Positions 21,342 to 31,951 of a DNA stretch of 64,000 nt are shown in pieces; position 1 is the stretch's first letter; each line of letters opens with the position of its first letter. Source of the DNA: Bimastos eiseni (lineage: Eukaryota; Annelida; Clitellata; Crassiclitellata; Lumbricidae); contig OY365810.1 in NCBI GenBank assembly GCA_959347315.1, forward strand, positions 19,294,358-19,358,357, written 5' to 3'. The position numbers were made by a program, and so were the translations under genes. Below the pieces are notes generated by a model. That model was not told where the DNA came from. It saw nothing but the letters and a program-made list of their open reading frames with translations, and made no database searches.

Positions 21342-21560
21342 ATGCCTGTCGATAAATTTTGTAGAGCCGATCAACGTTCAACGCAGAGAGTAATTGCCCG
21401 GATGTGTTACCCTTTCTCCAGCGAGTAATACCTTTCTAAAACGAGATGGAACGAACGCCATGAATGGTACTTTGGATATGGGCGGAAATTCTATCAAAGG
21501 ACTGCCGTAAATCCGCCGGAATGATGCCGCAAGCTTTACCATGTCGTGACCTTAGTTAGT
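21342..21560 (+). pseudogene. Fibre-like Polinton gene, truncated
   Basis: Begins MPVDKFCRADQRSTQRVIA, then after a shift TFLKRDGTNAMNGTLDMG and GNSIKGLP. It ends where it meets the convergent SAP/NUMOD-like gene. The N-terminal motif resembles phage tail-fibre repeats. The C-terminal domain is missing here, unlike at 6.1-6.9 kb. GATATATAAATAAAC just before the ATG may be its TATA element. Confidence 0.6.
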
Positions 21561-21886
21561 CAAACGTTGTTAGCCCGCAACGTGGGCGTGCCGGTTTTTA
21601 ACGCCATATTCGCCTTATACAACGACGGGAACGTGACGGTTTCATTCGTGTATCTGTCTAAGATTTCAACGTTTACCGGATAACTGCGATTCGCTTTTAG
21701 ATGTCCGTATCTGGACAGTATTTCCTTCTTCTCCTTCGCCGGCGCCTTCTCTTCCGGCAGTTCCGATTCCGGAAAAATGCCTATCTCGGCGAGTATTCTT
21801 GACATGTCCAGTTTGTTCATAAATCTCGCGCCCGTTATACCGTGTTCCTTCATGAGCGATTTCAGTTGCTAAAGTTTAATGTTTTC
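21560..21886 (-). pseudogene. SAP-like plus NUMOD-like small protein
   Basis: On minus the start codon has decayed (ATT) and a TAG follows, then QLKSLMKEHGITGARFMNK, a SAP/Rho-N-like helix pair. After an acidic-proline linker (SELPEEKAPAKEKKE) comes VEILDRYTNETVTFPSLYKA, resembling NUMOD-type domains of homing nucleases ('V-E-I-x-D-x-x-T, F-P-S-x-x-x-A'). The frame from 21853 stays open to 21560. A homologue is at 56140-56485. The function is unknown; SAP plus NUMOD-like modules suggest nucleic-acid binding. Confidence 0.65.
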
Positions 21887-21907
21887 TTAATAATATAAAA
21901 CTTTTCT

Positions 21908-23139
21908 TCAATATACGACGCTCATTTTCTTGCCGTCCGTTTTGAAGTTTAGTAACTTATCCGAAACGACGGCGGCATAGGCTTCTGGTCAGCAGGGACC
22001 GCGGCATTGAAAGTAGCCCTGATCTGGATATCCACGACCGATGATTTCAGTCATTCCGATTGTTTGGAAACATCGAAAACGAACAACGGATGCAAATCTT
22101 TGTAGTCGACCGATGTAATGCTGCTCTGCGTCACGAGTTGATCCGTTCCGTAGAATTTCCCGCTAAAGGTCGCCGCAGTCTTATACGCTCTCGAAAACCA
22201 TTGATTCTGGAACGACAGGCTGTAGTCGACTGCCGGGTATCTGTCGTGGTTCATTATCACGTACATGTTTTTGAGATTGCAAGGATCGAAAATTGACGGA
22301 TTAGTTTCTTGATCGCCGCTTCGATTCGTCTGGAATCCGACGATGATGTAGGCCTACCTCGGTTTTACAAGTTACGACTTTACTACACTCAGACGCCAAC
22401 TGAACGTAGCCGATTGAGGGGCTGATATGGTATTGCAGAGATCAGAACGAAAGATTACCGGAGTCGCCTTTGATTCGATGGTTTTGAACAGCTGCATTCT
22501 TTCCATGTCGGACGGAATGACGCGAGGTATAAATGATAAACCACGATATGCCGATGTTGATTGACTTTCCCGGCAGCCGGGGGCATTAGCCCTGGAAATG
22601 GCATCGTCGTCGGATTTGCGAACGAGCCTTAAAGTCTGCTGCATGCCGTAGACTACCTAATCGCAATCTTCGCAGAATCCGAAAATATTTTTCAACGGCA
22701 CGAAGACGCTAAAAGTGCCTTTAGTCGTTGTTTTCTGAGTGAGATACGCCTGTCTGATTGCGAATCCATTGTTGTCGGCTATAACGGCTTTCGCGAAGTC
22801 GTTGGGGTATTTCAAGCAGCACCAGCATAGTCGTGGATCACCCCGGGTGAAACACGATTTCGATTACGACATTTGGCTGAAAAGGTGTATCAACCCGTTG
22901 TTGCTAATGGCCGCAGCATTGACATAAGCTGTTTCATTTGCTTTATTCACTCTGCCTTCGAATAGCAGGTACGACTCGGTGGAATGGATGAGCAGATCTT
23001 GAAGTTCTATATTTACGTTAATTTCGCCGGCGCTGTTTAGATTCGTTCTCGCTACCGGTTCGTACTCGTGCCACTCGTATCTTTCGACTCCCTCGTCGGT
23101 TATGAAATTTTCGGTAAATCTTAGAATATCTGACTGCAT
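21908..23139 (-). pseudogene. Polinton major capsid protein (double jelly roll), degraded
   Basis: Starts MQSDILRFTENFITDEGVER at 23139, followed by ARTNLNSAGEINVNIELQDL and SYLLFEGRVNKA. Further frames carry LRLVRKSDDDAIS (22625), VIPSDMERMQLFKTIESKA (22520), NMYVIMNHDRYPAVDYSLSF (22270) and PLFVFDVSKQSE (22060). It ends with KKMSVVY and a stop at 21908. These are features of the Polinton hexon-like capsid family. The length (about 1.2 kb) is near full size, but the frame shifts repeatedly and it cannot encode a whole capsid protein. Confidence 0.82.
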
Positions 23140-23258
23140 TTTTTTATTATTGCAGCAAAATATTTTAAACCAACTTCAGTTCGGACCCACGTTATGTACG
23201 TGGGTCGGGACTGAGCTTGGCTTAAAATATCTTGCTGCTATAATAAAAAAATGCAGTC
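23132..23258. repeat. 60 bp fold-back hairpin at the capsid gene start
   Basis: Bases 23132-23191 pair with 23199-23258 (roughly 9 mismatches in 60) around a 7-base loop TTATGTA. The left end contains the capsid start codon (ATGCAGTC on minus), and its mirror ATGCAGTC stands at 23251-23258 on plus. It fills the space between the PX-like gene and the capsid start. Confidence 0.85.
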
Positions 23259-23261
23259 ATA

Positions 23262-23696
23262 AATTTAAAAATGACGTCCGGCATAAACAACGATCTTGTA
23301 TCGATATGGCGTCACCGTAACCGAACAGCAAAATATTTATATTCGTATTCCCGTCATCGCCTGTTAAAGTCTTGAACATTTCCACGCTGTCTCGACTAAG
23401 CGCCGTATCTCCGTCGTCGCCTAATAAACTCTTTCACGAATCCCTGCTCCGTTGGCTAGGTACGGCTTTCTGCGGGCTTTATCCACGAGTCGTTGATAGT
23501 TACGGTCTTACCAACAACGATGACCTTTTCAAATCGCCGTTGCGGCGTGTTTGCCAACGTTTAACGCGGTCGATGACACGGATCTCGCTGCATTCGACAA
23601 TAACATTCTTTTGGCGAATCCCGCGATCGTTTCGAATATTCCGACGCCTCCTACGGCGCACCCGCGAATGTATCTTCTTTTAGTAACGACGATCAT
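23262..23696 (-). pseudogene. PX-like (adenovirus core pX-like) Polinton protein
   Basis: Begins at ATG 23696, one base after the stop of the preceding gene. The N-terminus VVTKRRYIRGCAVGGVGI is basic and glycine-rich, followed by FETIAGFAKRMLLSNAARSV and SSTALNVGKHAATAI, then a stop. Another frame continues KVIVVGKTVTINDSWIKPA, and near 23300 DAISIQDR recalls the usual end of this family. In adintoviruses such genes are compared with adenovirus core protein X. A role in the virion core or membrane is inferred. Confidence 0.6.
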
Positions 23697-23697
23697 T

Positions 23698-24574
23698 TTA
23701 TAATCGCGTCATTATTTTTCTATACTCTAAGGCAGATATTGCATTTTTTCGTAATAAATAGTCGCAGATACCAACTACCTCGTTACTTAGGCCCGTATTT
23801 TCCCCTTTGAAGTTAGCCATTCGTAGAGTGCCACGCTTCTCATATCGCCCGACGAGTGCCTCGCTTCCCATATCGGCATAATAATTTCCCTATATTTGCT
23901 GCTTTTAGACAACTTGGGTTTGTTCGGATTATCAGGTCGACATATTGCGTTTGTCACATACATAATCTCACTCAAAGATTTTAAATAATTTATGTCGTAC
24001 ATCAATTTGTCTGGTTCCTTCAGCGTTAACAACTTCCAGAGCCCCGGAGTTCCGTTGAAGGTGGCATTGCCAACAGATTTGTCATCTCATTTGATCGAAA
24101 TTGGGTAGTTGCCGATGAAAAACTGCCCATCTAAAGAGTTTACTCCGAAGGTCGTATCCGTCGTCTTTTTGTTCGATGCGTATTCTTTTAGATATTTTGT
24201 CGCGACGTCGCCTAATTCTAAGGTTCTAATATCTGAAACGGGATCATCCTCGAACACGTCTTTCGACGGATGCTGTGGAAATTGGATCGCTTTCAACGAT
24301 GACGATAGCGAGGCCGACAAGGCTCGAAGCGCTTCGGCTGTTGCCGTGCCGCTTTCTTTAATGGTGCCTAATTCTCTAGAAATTCCGGAAAGATAGTTTT
24401 ATTGGCTATTGGTTATATCGATTATTGGTTTGCACGCCTTTGTCAATACACGCTTTGTCGATTCTCCCATAATTTCTCCGACAACGAGTCCTGTCTAATA
24501 TCCTTTTTCGTTTTGAGAAAGTTACTGTCGATAAAGTCTCGTTTTCTTGGATCCTCGATTTTTCGAAACGACAT
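23698..24574 (-). pseudogene. Conserved Polinton protein of unknown function
   Basis: The start at 24574 gives a product like MSFRKIEDPRKRDFI, matching copy C (MSFLKIKEPAKRNFI). Frames at 24320-24087 (SLSSSLKAIQFPQHPSKDVF, PVSDIRTLELGDVATKYLKE, NSLDGQFFIGNYPISI) and 24032-23787 (LTLKEPDKLMYDINYLKSLS, NPNKPKLSKSSKYREIIMPI) follow, ending SNEVVGICDYLLRKNAISAL at 23698. The N-terminal third looks helical or coiled-coil. I know this arrangement from Polinton hypothetical proteins but not a function. Confidence 0.65.
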
Positions 24575-24829
24575 CTGAAATTAATATTTGGAATTATCAG
24601 AAAATATCTGTAATTCAACAGGGAATCCAGCGTGAACGGGAAAAGAGAGAAATAATGTTATATAGCGGCTGGTGTTTAGCATGAGGACTCGGGGCCCATC
24701 AGACCCATCTCGGTTGAGTTCTTGCTAGTAAACCAATTGTGGGTGTCGTCCACCACATTTTGTGTATTAGTCGTGACATTGAAAAAATATTTCCTGTAGC
24801 ATTCATATCATATACTTGAGAGACAAAAA

Positions 24830-25383
24830 ATTATAATAATAATCCGAGAAGCGCGATGTTTTTGAACGGCGAATCCGGCCTTAAATAAGTCCTTCGCCGT
24901 TTACGAATCCGGCATCTGTTTCAGATACAGACCTTCTCCTGCACGGCTTCAGGTAGAGGCCCTCGCTTTTTGTCAAATCTTGTAGTTTTTCCGCCACTTT
25001 TGAGGTATATCGCTCCACCCGAACCGCTTATTTTATCTACGGCTTTTGACCCAGTCGCCGCACCTATGCCGGTTAATGCCCTAGTTGCCAGACTAGGCAA
25101 TACGTGAATTAGCAGGAATATGCCCGCAGTTGCCAGATACAGCACCGATAAAACAACCTTCGACTTTGGCGTTATGTTCTAACTGCGTTTCACTCACTTT
25201 TAGAGTCGCACCCGTTCCGCCTTGATACGTTTTGGCTAATTAATCGAGCTGTGCATGTGTAACATCTAACACATGCTCTCCATTTAAATCTTCGTGACTT
25301 GGTTTGATGTTTACGCCGGTTTCCACTTGTAGCGACCTTTCGATGTTGTCTTTTTGCCCATCCGAAATATTGACTTTGTCATA
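24830..25383 (-). pseudogene. Small basic then hydrophobic/Gly-rich virion candidate
   Basis: Starts MTKSIFRMGKKTTSKG at 25383. A lysine-rich part leads to KVSETQLEHNAKVEG (25200-25150). A frame change near 25147 gives LYLATAGIFLLIHVLPSLAT, then ALTGIGAATGSKAVDKISGS and GGAIYLKSGGKT, ending SPFKNIALLGLLL at 24830. The hydrophobic stretch could insert in membranes. The homologue at 58042-58621 also has a frame change, but at a different base, so both appear to derive from one ORF. Confidence 0.6.
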
Positions 25384-25429
25384 CGTATATCAACTCACTT
25401 CATATACAACTTAATAAATTTATAAGCTT

Positions 25430-26040
25430 ATCTTATATGAAACCTTATCAATAGTTCCTCTCCTCACAGATTAACTTGTCTTCCAGTTTGATCCGTGAGA
25501 GCGGTTTCCATTGCTGACATCGTGGATAGGGTGATTTGGATATATATAAAATTTAGCTGAGTTTGGATAATCTTGTACCCGGTCCCAAGATTCGCGAAAA
25601 GGAATAAATTATGTTATCCGTCGTACCGTTGCCATAGGATGCTCCAATAATGTCGCTGGTAACCCTTATACTTCTAATACTCATTATTTCGGATATATTC
25701 AGAGATTGTAAATGGCCGGGGCCTGTCGAAACTGAGAACTTGGCCAGTAGAGTTCTGCGCCCAAAGATCAACCATGTAATTCTTCGATATATGTACAACA
25801 GTCTTCAACGTATTGTTGTTTGATTCTATCTTTTGTGTTGCTTGCGCCGTTTCCCATATCATACTGCTCGTTTTCTTTCATGCTTCTCAGCACGTATCTG
25901 TTAATATCGGTTATTTCGTAGCAACCTTCGGGGATGACTATCGTAACCCCCATCTGCCCATTATTCGGTGAATAGGCAAAGTTGTTGCTCATGGCAGTGA
26001 TATTCGGAAATGAAAAGTATGTCTCGAGACGTAGGGTCAT
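25430..26040 (-). pseudogene. Penton-like minor capsid protein, degraded
   Basis: Starts at 26040 (MTLRLETYFSFPNITAMSNN), then FAYSPNNGQMGVTIVIPEGC and YEITDINRYVLRSMKENEQY. A shift at about 25855 leads to KIESNNNTLKTVVHISKNYM and later SIRSIRVTSDIIGASYGNGT (25690-25630), ending RFHIR near 25437. These features fit the single-jelly-roll vertex protein of Polintons, about 200 residues. Frameshifts and stops break it. Confidence 0.75.
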
Positions 26041-26276
26041 TCGCGGATAAAATCACGATTCAATCCGTTGATATAGTTCAACAAAGACAATTTCTTACTC
26101 TACAGCTATGTTCCCAGCTACATCTAACCTTGTCCCACAACCCAGTCTGTGGTTGCTGCTCTCAATGCAACAAGAAGCAATCCAAAGAGTCACGTTCCTG
26201 AACTGTCTCCAAAACAAGAGACATTGACGAGTCGCTCGAGCTGGTTACGGAAGGCTGAAGTCGTCCATTTATTCGT

Positions 26277-26430
26277 CGTGACCCAGGAGCGTCCAGATAG
26301 GGGATCCAGAGGCAAATGCCTCCAATTTCATGTAGGGGGGGGGGCCATTTCTTGCATCTTGTGGGAAATATCTCGCCTTCCTGGCACTTGGGATCGGGTC
26401 ACCGGGGCTTTTGTCTACACCACCAAACTG
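26277..26430 (-). repeat. Dispersed C-rich repeat, copy 1
   Basis: The reverse complement matches 38186-38335, sharing a GGTGGAGGCAAAA-like start, CCCGATCCCAAGTGCCAGGA, a C run, GGAGGCATTTGCCTCTGGAT and CTGGGTCAC. A more diverged copy is at 40432-40560. Here it stands where the Polinton ATPase would be. The flanks 26041-26276 show no gene. Confidence 0.8.
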
Positions 26431-26464
26431 AATAATATTCATAATCCTAGTTAACGGGAGCGTA

Positions 26465-27075
26465 TATATGTATCTTTAGTCAGACCAATATTGTCGGCAA
26501 TAGCAAGCCTTGATTAGGGCATAGCTGATTTTTTTTTAAACTACAAGATACTTTTTGGACCAATCAACTAGCTGAAGGATTGCACAGGCCTGTTGTAAAA
26601 GGCGTTTTCGAAAAAGGAAGGTGTTCGTTGGCGACATCAATGAAATCTGGGCTGCCGATTTAGTCGATTTGTAGGCTTTCGTTAAAGAGAATGGTGGCGT
26701 GAAATATTTGTTGACCGTGATAGACGTATTTTCCAAGTACGGATGGATCGTTCCTTTAAATGATAAGAGTGTAAAATCTACGGCTACTGGTTTCGTGACG
26801 AATAGTGGCAGAAAACCAGGTAAGGTGTGGGTGGATAATGGCAAGGAATTTTACAATAGAGATGTTAAGAAATTGGTCGAGTTGTATTTAACGGAGAATG
26901 TAGAAAAATCGTGCGTCGTCGAGCGATGAAGCAGAACGATGAGAGAACAAACGTTTAAGTACTTTACTGCCAATTCAACCAGAAGATACATCGATGTGTT
27001 CGGAGAAATGGCTAGTAATGATAACGAGACTAGGCATAGTTCTATTATGACGCAATCTAATGCCAGTGTCCAATT
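26465..27075 (+). pseudogene. Polinton integrase (retroviral-type), partial
   Basis: The N-terminal part is lost. KRRFRKRKVFVGDINEIWAA precedes the first catalytic Asp (WAADLVDL, about 26660), then a TAG. VKYLLTVIDVFSKYGWIVPL and WVDNGKEFYN carry the second Asp (26830), and SCVVER the catalytic Glu (26923) just before a stop. A shifted frame continues REQTFKYFTANSTRRYIDVF and ends at RHSSIMT about 27050. D, D and E are all still present. The C-terminal SH3-like and chromodomain parts seen in copy C are absent. Confidence 0.88.
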
Positions 27076-28378
27076 GGTCCACCTAGATCATAACTTGCCC
27101 ACCCCTCGACGCGGATTGGTGGGATGCCCCTCTATCACTAAAGTCGAGTCACTTCTAGTATACCGTTAATGGCGTTTTAGAGGTCCGTTGAGATTAAAGA
27201 GTTATTAACGTCAGAGGAGATCACAGGCCTCAGAGGATTAAATTCCTGCTCCTCCGTCGACCCATTAATATCCTAGGCATCTCTTTACCTCTGCCCTTCA
27301 TAGGGCGTCGAAACCAGTTGAGACTGGTTGCTTCGGTCTCATATTTCCGAGCGCTGAATTCCGATGCATTTCTTTAGCGCCTTTGCAAAAGCTCCAGTCG
27401 TGACAATGATTATTTTAATCCCTCTTCTACTACCGGCGCTCACGGCTGATTTGCCATGACAAATAATTTACGACAATAACGTAGGTATATTGCCTTATTA
27501 TTACACGCCTCCCGCAGCAACATCCCAAAAGTATCTTTTTGGGAACGCCTAATCACAAGATTTCCCCTAATTAATTTCCCCTAAGCGTACATCGGCTTCA
27601 GTTCAGACAATAGTATACAAAGCAAATTAACGGACTTAACAGTCAGATCCTATATAATACAACATGAAAATCACGTGGACTCAATCGTCCAGAGCTAATC
27701 ATGAAATTAGACATTGTCGAACAGTCCAAACAACTCATAACAACTAGGCCAACTGCATAACAATTATCGCATAACAAACCAAACAGTAAATCACACGAAA
27801 CCAGTCAGCTTGACAGTTCAACAGAATGCAGTCATGTCACAATAACATTATACTAAAAGTCCATGAACGATCAATGTGTCTGACGAGAACATTGTTCGTT
27901 CCTGAAAATAAAAGTCCTTTCTGAAATCTTTTGTAGAAACAAGAGTTCTTTCGACGGTTAAAATGATGACTTCGCACAGTGTTAATGGACCCAAATCACG
28001 CCTTCGAGGTCCGCATGACATTCGATCTGACCCATGGGTGGGTCGCTGCCTGTCCCTTGCGCGCAAGCATCCCAGATTCCTAGTACGACATCGGTGGACC
28101 AGCGTAGATGCTTACTGTGGATCAGTTCCATAAAACGTTCTCCCGACACGACCACCCCGATGGCTTGTCCATGGCGCGATGTCCTTCGCTTCCGCTCGCG
28201 TCATCTGGCGCTTTCGACCGTTAACAATTTCTTTGTACGGCGCTTCATTGCTTCCATCGTCTGTTTATTTTCTTCACCAAATTACTGCAGCGTCTCTCCA
28301 TTAAATCGCTGTGTCTTCTCTCTTTATCAACAGATGTCGTATTCATCTTTTGCTCTTTTTCGGACGTCGTATTCGTCT
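27076..28378. other. No recognisable gene
   Basis: This stretch lies between the integrase fragment and the Gypsy RNase H/linker frame. I searched it for a Gypsy integrase (HHCC, DDE) and for a 3' LTR matching sequence to the right of 32 kb and found neither. A short imperfect duplication around CGTCGTATTCGTCTTT lies at 28325-28385. The small frames here are unconvincing. Confidence 0.45.
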
Positions 28379-31000
28379 TTACGCTCTTTTTACCAGCGCT
28401 ACGTCACGTCTGCCTGCCGTCTTGCTATACTGAAATCGCACGGGACGACTCATGCATCGTCGAGGCCGATTAATCACACTTAAGGCCGAACTTTGCACAC
28501 CGCTTCCCCGTTCATCCTTTCCACGGTCTGACGATAGCCTCAGATTTTCGCCAGCGGACAATTGTCTCGTTCCGTCCTCTGCCGTCGAAGCTTTCTTTAC
28601 TTGCGCCCTGTTCCGCGCTCGCTTAGTGTTACTTCGCCGCAGGTAACCGTCTTGATCGACCGGTACGATTGCTGTGTCTACCACTGCTTCGGACGCAGCA
28701 GGCAACTCCCACTGTCTCTTTACTCGCCCATAGCAAATCCGTAGTTTAACAACATGCGCTACAAAAGTCTTCGCTTTTGGCGACTTCTGCAATAGAATTT
28801 CCTGCAGGTTCGGAGCAGTCTTGCACTTTCGAAATGTCTTTTTTCGTACGAACGACGCGGTTACCTCCCGCAGCAACAAGACTTCGTGGCCGATCTCTCC
28901 CTGACGACATTGGCTGCAGAGTTTCCTCGATAAAGCGTCGGCATATCCGTGTTTAGGCCCCGGTCTGTGCAAAACTTCAAAATAAAATTCCGCCAACTTT
29001 TCTAACCAGCGTCTTTGTTGGCCTATCGGCTCCGGAGTTTTCTGAAGCCACCTCAACGCCGCGTGATCCGTCCGGATGGTGAACCTCCTTCCCAACAAGT
29101 ACTGTCAGTAAATCTGAGTGAAGTATACTATTGCCCGTAAATCTTTTTTTGAGACACAATAGTTTCGCTCCGCTGTAGAGAGTAACCGGCTGCCATAGGC
29201 GACTACACAATCGTGTCCATCGACTCGCTGCGACAACACCGCACCAACTGCTACGTCGGAGGCGTCGCAATCCAATATATACACTGAATTGTCACAAGGC
29301 AGGCTCAGTACTGGAGCAGTGGTGAGCGCAACCTTCAAACGATCGAAAGAGCTTTGACATTCTTCTCCCCACACGAATGGCTGATCCTTCTTAGTCAAAG
29401 CAAACAGAGGAGCCGCTACCAACGAAAAACCTCTAACGAATTTGTGATAATAAGAACAGAGTCCTAAGAAGGCACGCACCTCCCTCAATTGTATAGGCGT
29501 AGGCCACTCTGCTACTTCCTGCACCTTGGACGGATCAATAGAAATTCCCTCTTCAGTGACAATGTGTCCCAGAAAGGAGACTGTCCGCTTCAACAAATGG
29601 CACTTGCTGGGCTTCAGTTTCAAATTGGTTTCCTTTAGCCTCCGGAACACTCGCTCCAGTCGTTCCAAGTGTTCCTCCAGCGTGCGGCTAAATATGATCA
29701 CGTCATCCAAGTAAACTAAACACAACTCAAAGTTAAGCCCAGACAACACAATATCCATAAGCATTTGGAATGTGGCCGGTGCATTACAGAGTCCAAAGGG
29801 CATTACTTTCCAGCAAAAAGCTCCCCGTCGAGTGATAAAAGTAGTTTTATCAGCGTCCTGCAGACTCATCGCAACCTGGTGGTACCCGCTGCAGAGATCT
29901 AACGTGCTGAACCAACCCGCGCTACTCAATGCATCCAGACAAGCATCAATTCTCGGAAGAGGATATGAAGCTTTCTTCGTAAAATCGTTCAGCCTACGGT
30001 AATCGATGCAAAAGCGCAGCGCTCCGTCCTTCTTTTTGGCTAACACGACATTTGCTAACTTCGGCTCCACTACTCCACTGGCTATCATTTGTTCCAACTG
30101 CGCGTCTATTTCTGCTTGGTAAGGCAATGGCTGCCTTCTCAATGGCTGTCTTGTCGGCCGAGCATCCCCGGTGTCAATCCAATGCTGGCAAATTCCAGTC
30201 CTCCCTAAATCTCGGTCACTTGTCGAAAATATGCCGCTATAGTCTGTCGGCAGGGTTTGTAACCTTGCTCTTATTTCCCCGGGAACATCATCCGGTATAT
30301 CTTCCACGAGCTTCTCAATCAACTGACTAGTCATCGGCGAGCTTGGTTTCGGAGTGATCTCATCTTCACACTTTATTTCCACAGGATGGAGATCACCGAT
30401 CAACTGATTGACCGACAGCGTAGCAGGCTGATCGCTCAAATTCAAAACTCTTACACTCGCTCGGTCTGCTTCGTTACTCAATACCACTCGCGCTAAATGT
30501 ACTCCTGGCTTAATCTCCTTAGCTTCAGTCATCCACGTCTGAGCCGTGCTATTGAGATTCCTGTACTGAGTTCGAAAAGGAACATCACACTGAGAATTTG
30601 GCAAACAGTAATTTCTTCCGCGACCATCACTCGTCGGCACAACAATGAGCCATTTCCCTTAATTAATGGGATGCGCCGCCGTCCAATGAAAAGCGCACCT
30701 GTCCCAAAACCAATTCTACATTTATGCTGCCTCAACCAATCAATACCGAGCATTGGCTCGCCTACTTGATCAGATACCAGAAAATTTGTCTCAACTGCAA
30801 ATCCTCTCAAGATCTGAATGTGCACACTAACTTCGCCCAAAACCCGTATTTCCGTGCCGTTGGCGGCCAACAATACACGAGTGCTAGGTTGAAGCATTAG
30901 CCCCTCTACGTCAGACAACGGTACCAGGCTTACCTCTGACCCAGTGTCCACTAAGCAGGTCCTCGAGCGTCGATTTATTGTCCCGCGTATGTAGATGGCA
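28379..31000 (-). pseudogene. pol: Gypsy Pol: protease, RT, RNase H
   Basis: The protease DTG is intact in CLVDTGSEVSLVP (about 30945), followed by MLGIDWLRQHKC. A frameshift at about 30600 leads to the 511-codon frame (30640-29105) with LRFCIDYRRLN, YPLPRIDACLDAL, the RT active site LVYLDDVIIF (about 29710) and the start of RNase H (YILDCDASDVAVGAVLS). An in-frame TGA at 29105-29107 precedes RTDHAALRWLQK and RPGPKHGYADALSRKL. The remaining 170 codons to 28379 look like the linker before integrase, but no HHCC or DDE motif follows. Confidence 0.9.
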
Positions 31001-31951
31001 TTGTTCGTGTCCCTGTTCTGTCCCTCACATGTGGTATGGTTGGTAACCGTCGTTCCGTCGTTTTCGATCTCCGATGAAGACGAAGGCCGTGAGTCGTCAG
31101 GGCGTCGATAAGGCCGTTGCCGTTGTCTACACTGGCGTGCGATGTGTCCGATTCGTCCGCAGTTGAAGCAGGTTACTCCACGTCCTGGATTCCTTGTGCG
31201 GTCTGCTGGTGTGGCGAAATTCGGCTCTGCGTCGACATTCGTTCGACGTGAGTTTCGTAGCTCCTCTAGCTGCCGACAGAATTTATCCCCCATGCTTTGT
31301 TGCCACTTTTGCTGCGCAGCGATTAAGCCTTCAAATTGCGATTGAAACGCTCCGCCGTTGTCGTTCCCTTGGGTGCCTTGTACTCGGTTCGCTGGCCTTC
31401 GTCGCTCTTCTAACTCAGACGTGTGCTGATACGCGGCCAGGCGTAAGGCCACTCGATACGCTTCGTCGAGCGTCTTCGGTTCGCGCGCCCTCCCTTGAAG
31501 AGCTAGTTCTCGATCTCTAATCGCCTCGAGGAATGCATCTTTCGCAACAATCTCGTCGTCTCATTCGAAGGCACTGGGCATGCGAGAACGACGAGTCTCC
31601 GGATATCATGTAAGAGATCGCTGAGACTCTCATCGCCCCTTTGTCGACGATATAATAAAGTTGGGCGCGAAACGTTTCCGTCTGCCCCTCCGTTCCGTAT
31701 CGTTGACGCAGTCTCTCGACGAGTTGTTCATAAGATACATCCGTACGAGCTCCAAAATCCCAGAGCAGCTGCGTGGCCGCTTTTTCCAGACAACAGCGCA
31801 GAAAGTCCGCTTTATCGCTATCAGTCCAGCGATTAAGCCGAGCGCAAACTTCAAACTGAGCCATAAACAATTCCAATGATCCCGTGCCATCGAATTTCCC
31901 AGGTTTCATCGATATCACCCGACTGGCGGGAGGAACTGCAGGGCTCTCCAT
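31000..31951 (-). pseudogene. gag: Gypsy Gag with zinc knuckle
   Basis: The frame from 31951 contains ISMKPGKFDGTGSLELFMAQ and TDSDKADFLRCCLEKAATQL, the conserved Gag core of this Gypsy group. A frameshift near 31545 moves the protein to the frame read from 31452, whose residues 95-108 form a CCHC knuckle, CFNCGRIGHIARQC (near 31160). It would package element RNA. A single indel separates the two halves. Confidence 0.85.

Larger units (their letters stand above)
19838..27075. mobile_element. Polinton/Maverick copy B (degraded)
   Basis: Order: polymerase B C-terminus (+), protease (+), fibre-like (+), then minus-strand SAP/NUMOD-like, major capsid, PX-like, conserved unknown, small basic/Gly-rich and penton-like genes, then integrase (+). 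Where copy C has an ATPase and the phospholipase part of the integrase gene, copy B has a dispersed C-rich repeat (26277-26430). All genes are broken. No terminal inverted repeats are visible: the left part of polymerase is missing and the integrase is cut at 27075. Confidence 0.88.
28379..31951 (-). mobile_element. Ty3/Gypsy retrotransposon, internally damaged
   Basis: On minus, in order: gag with a zinc knuckle, retropepsin, reverse transcriptase, RNase H and a post-RNase H linker. The coding part is over 3.5 kb and GC-richer than its neighbours. It is the best preserved retroelement here, with only a few lesions: frameshifts near 31545 and 30600 and an in-frame TGA at 29105-29107. No integrase core, no LTR pair and no target-site duplication are visible, so a 3' deletion is likely. 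It is related to the relic at 12.9-14.9 kb. Confidence 0.9.
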
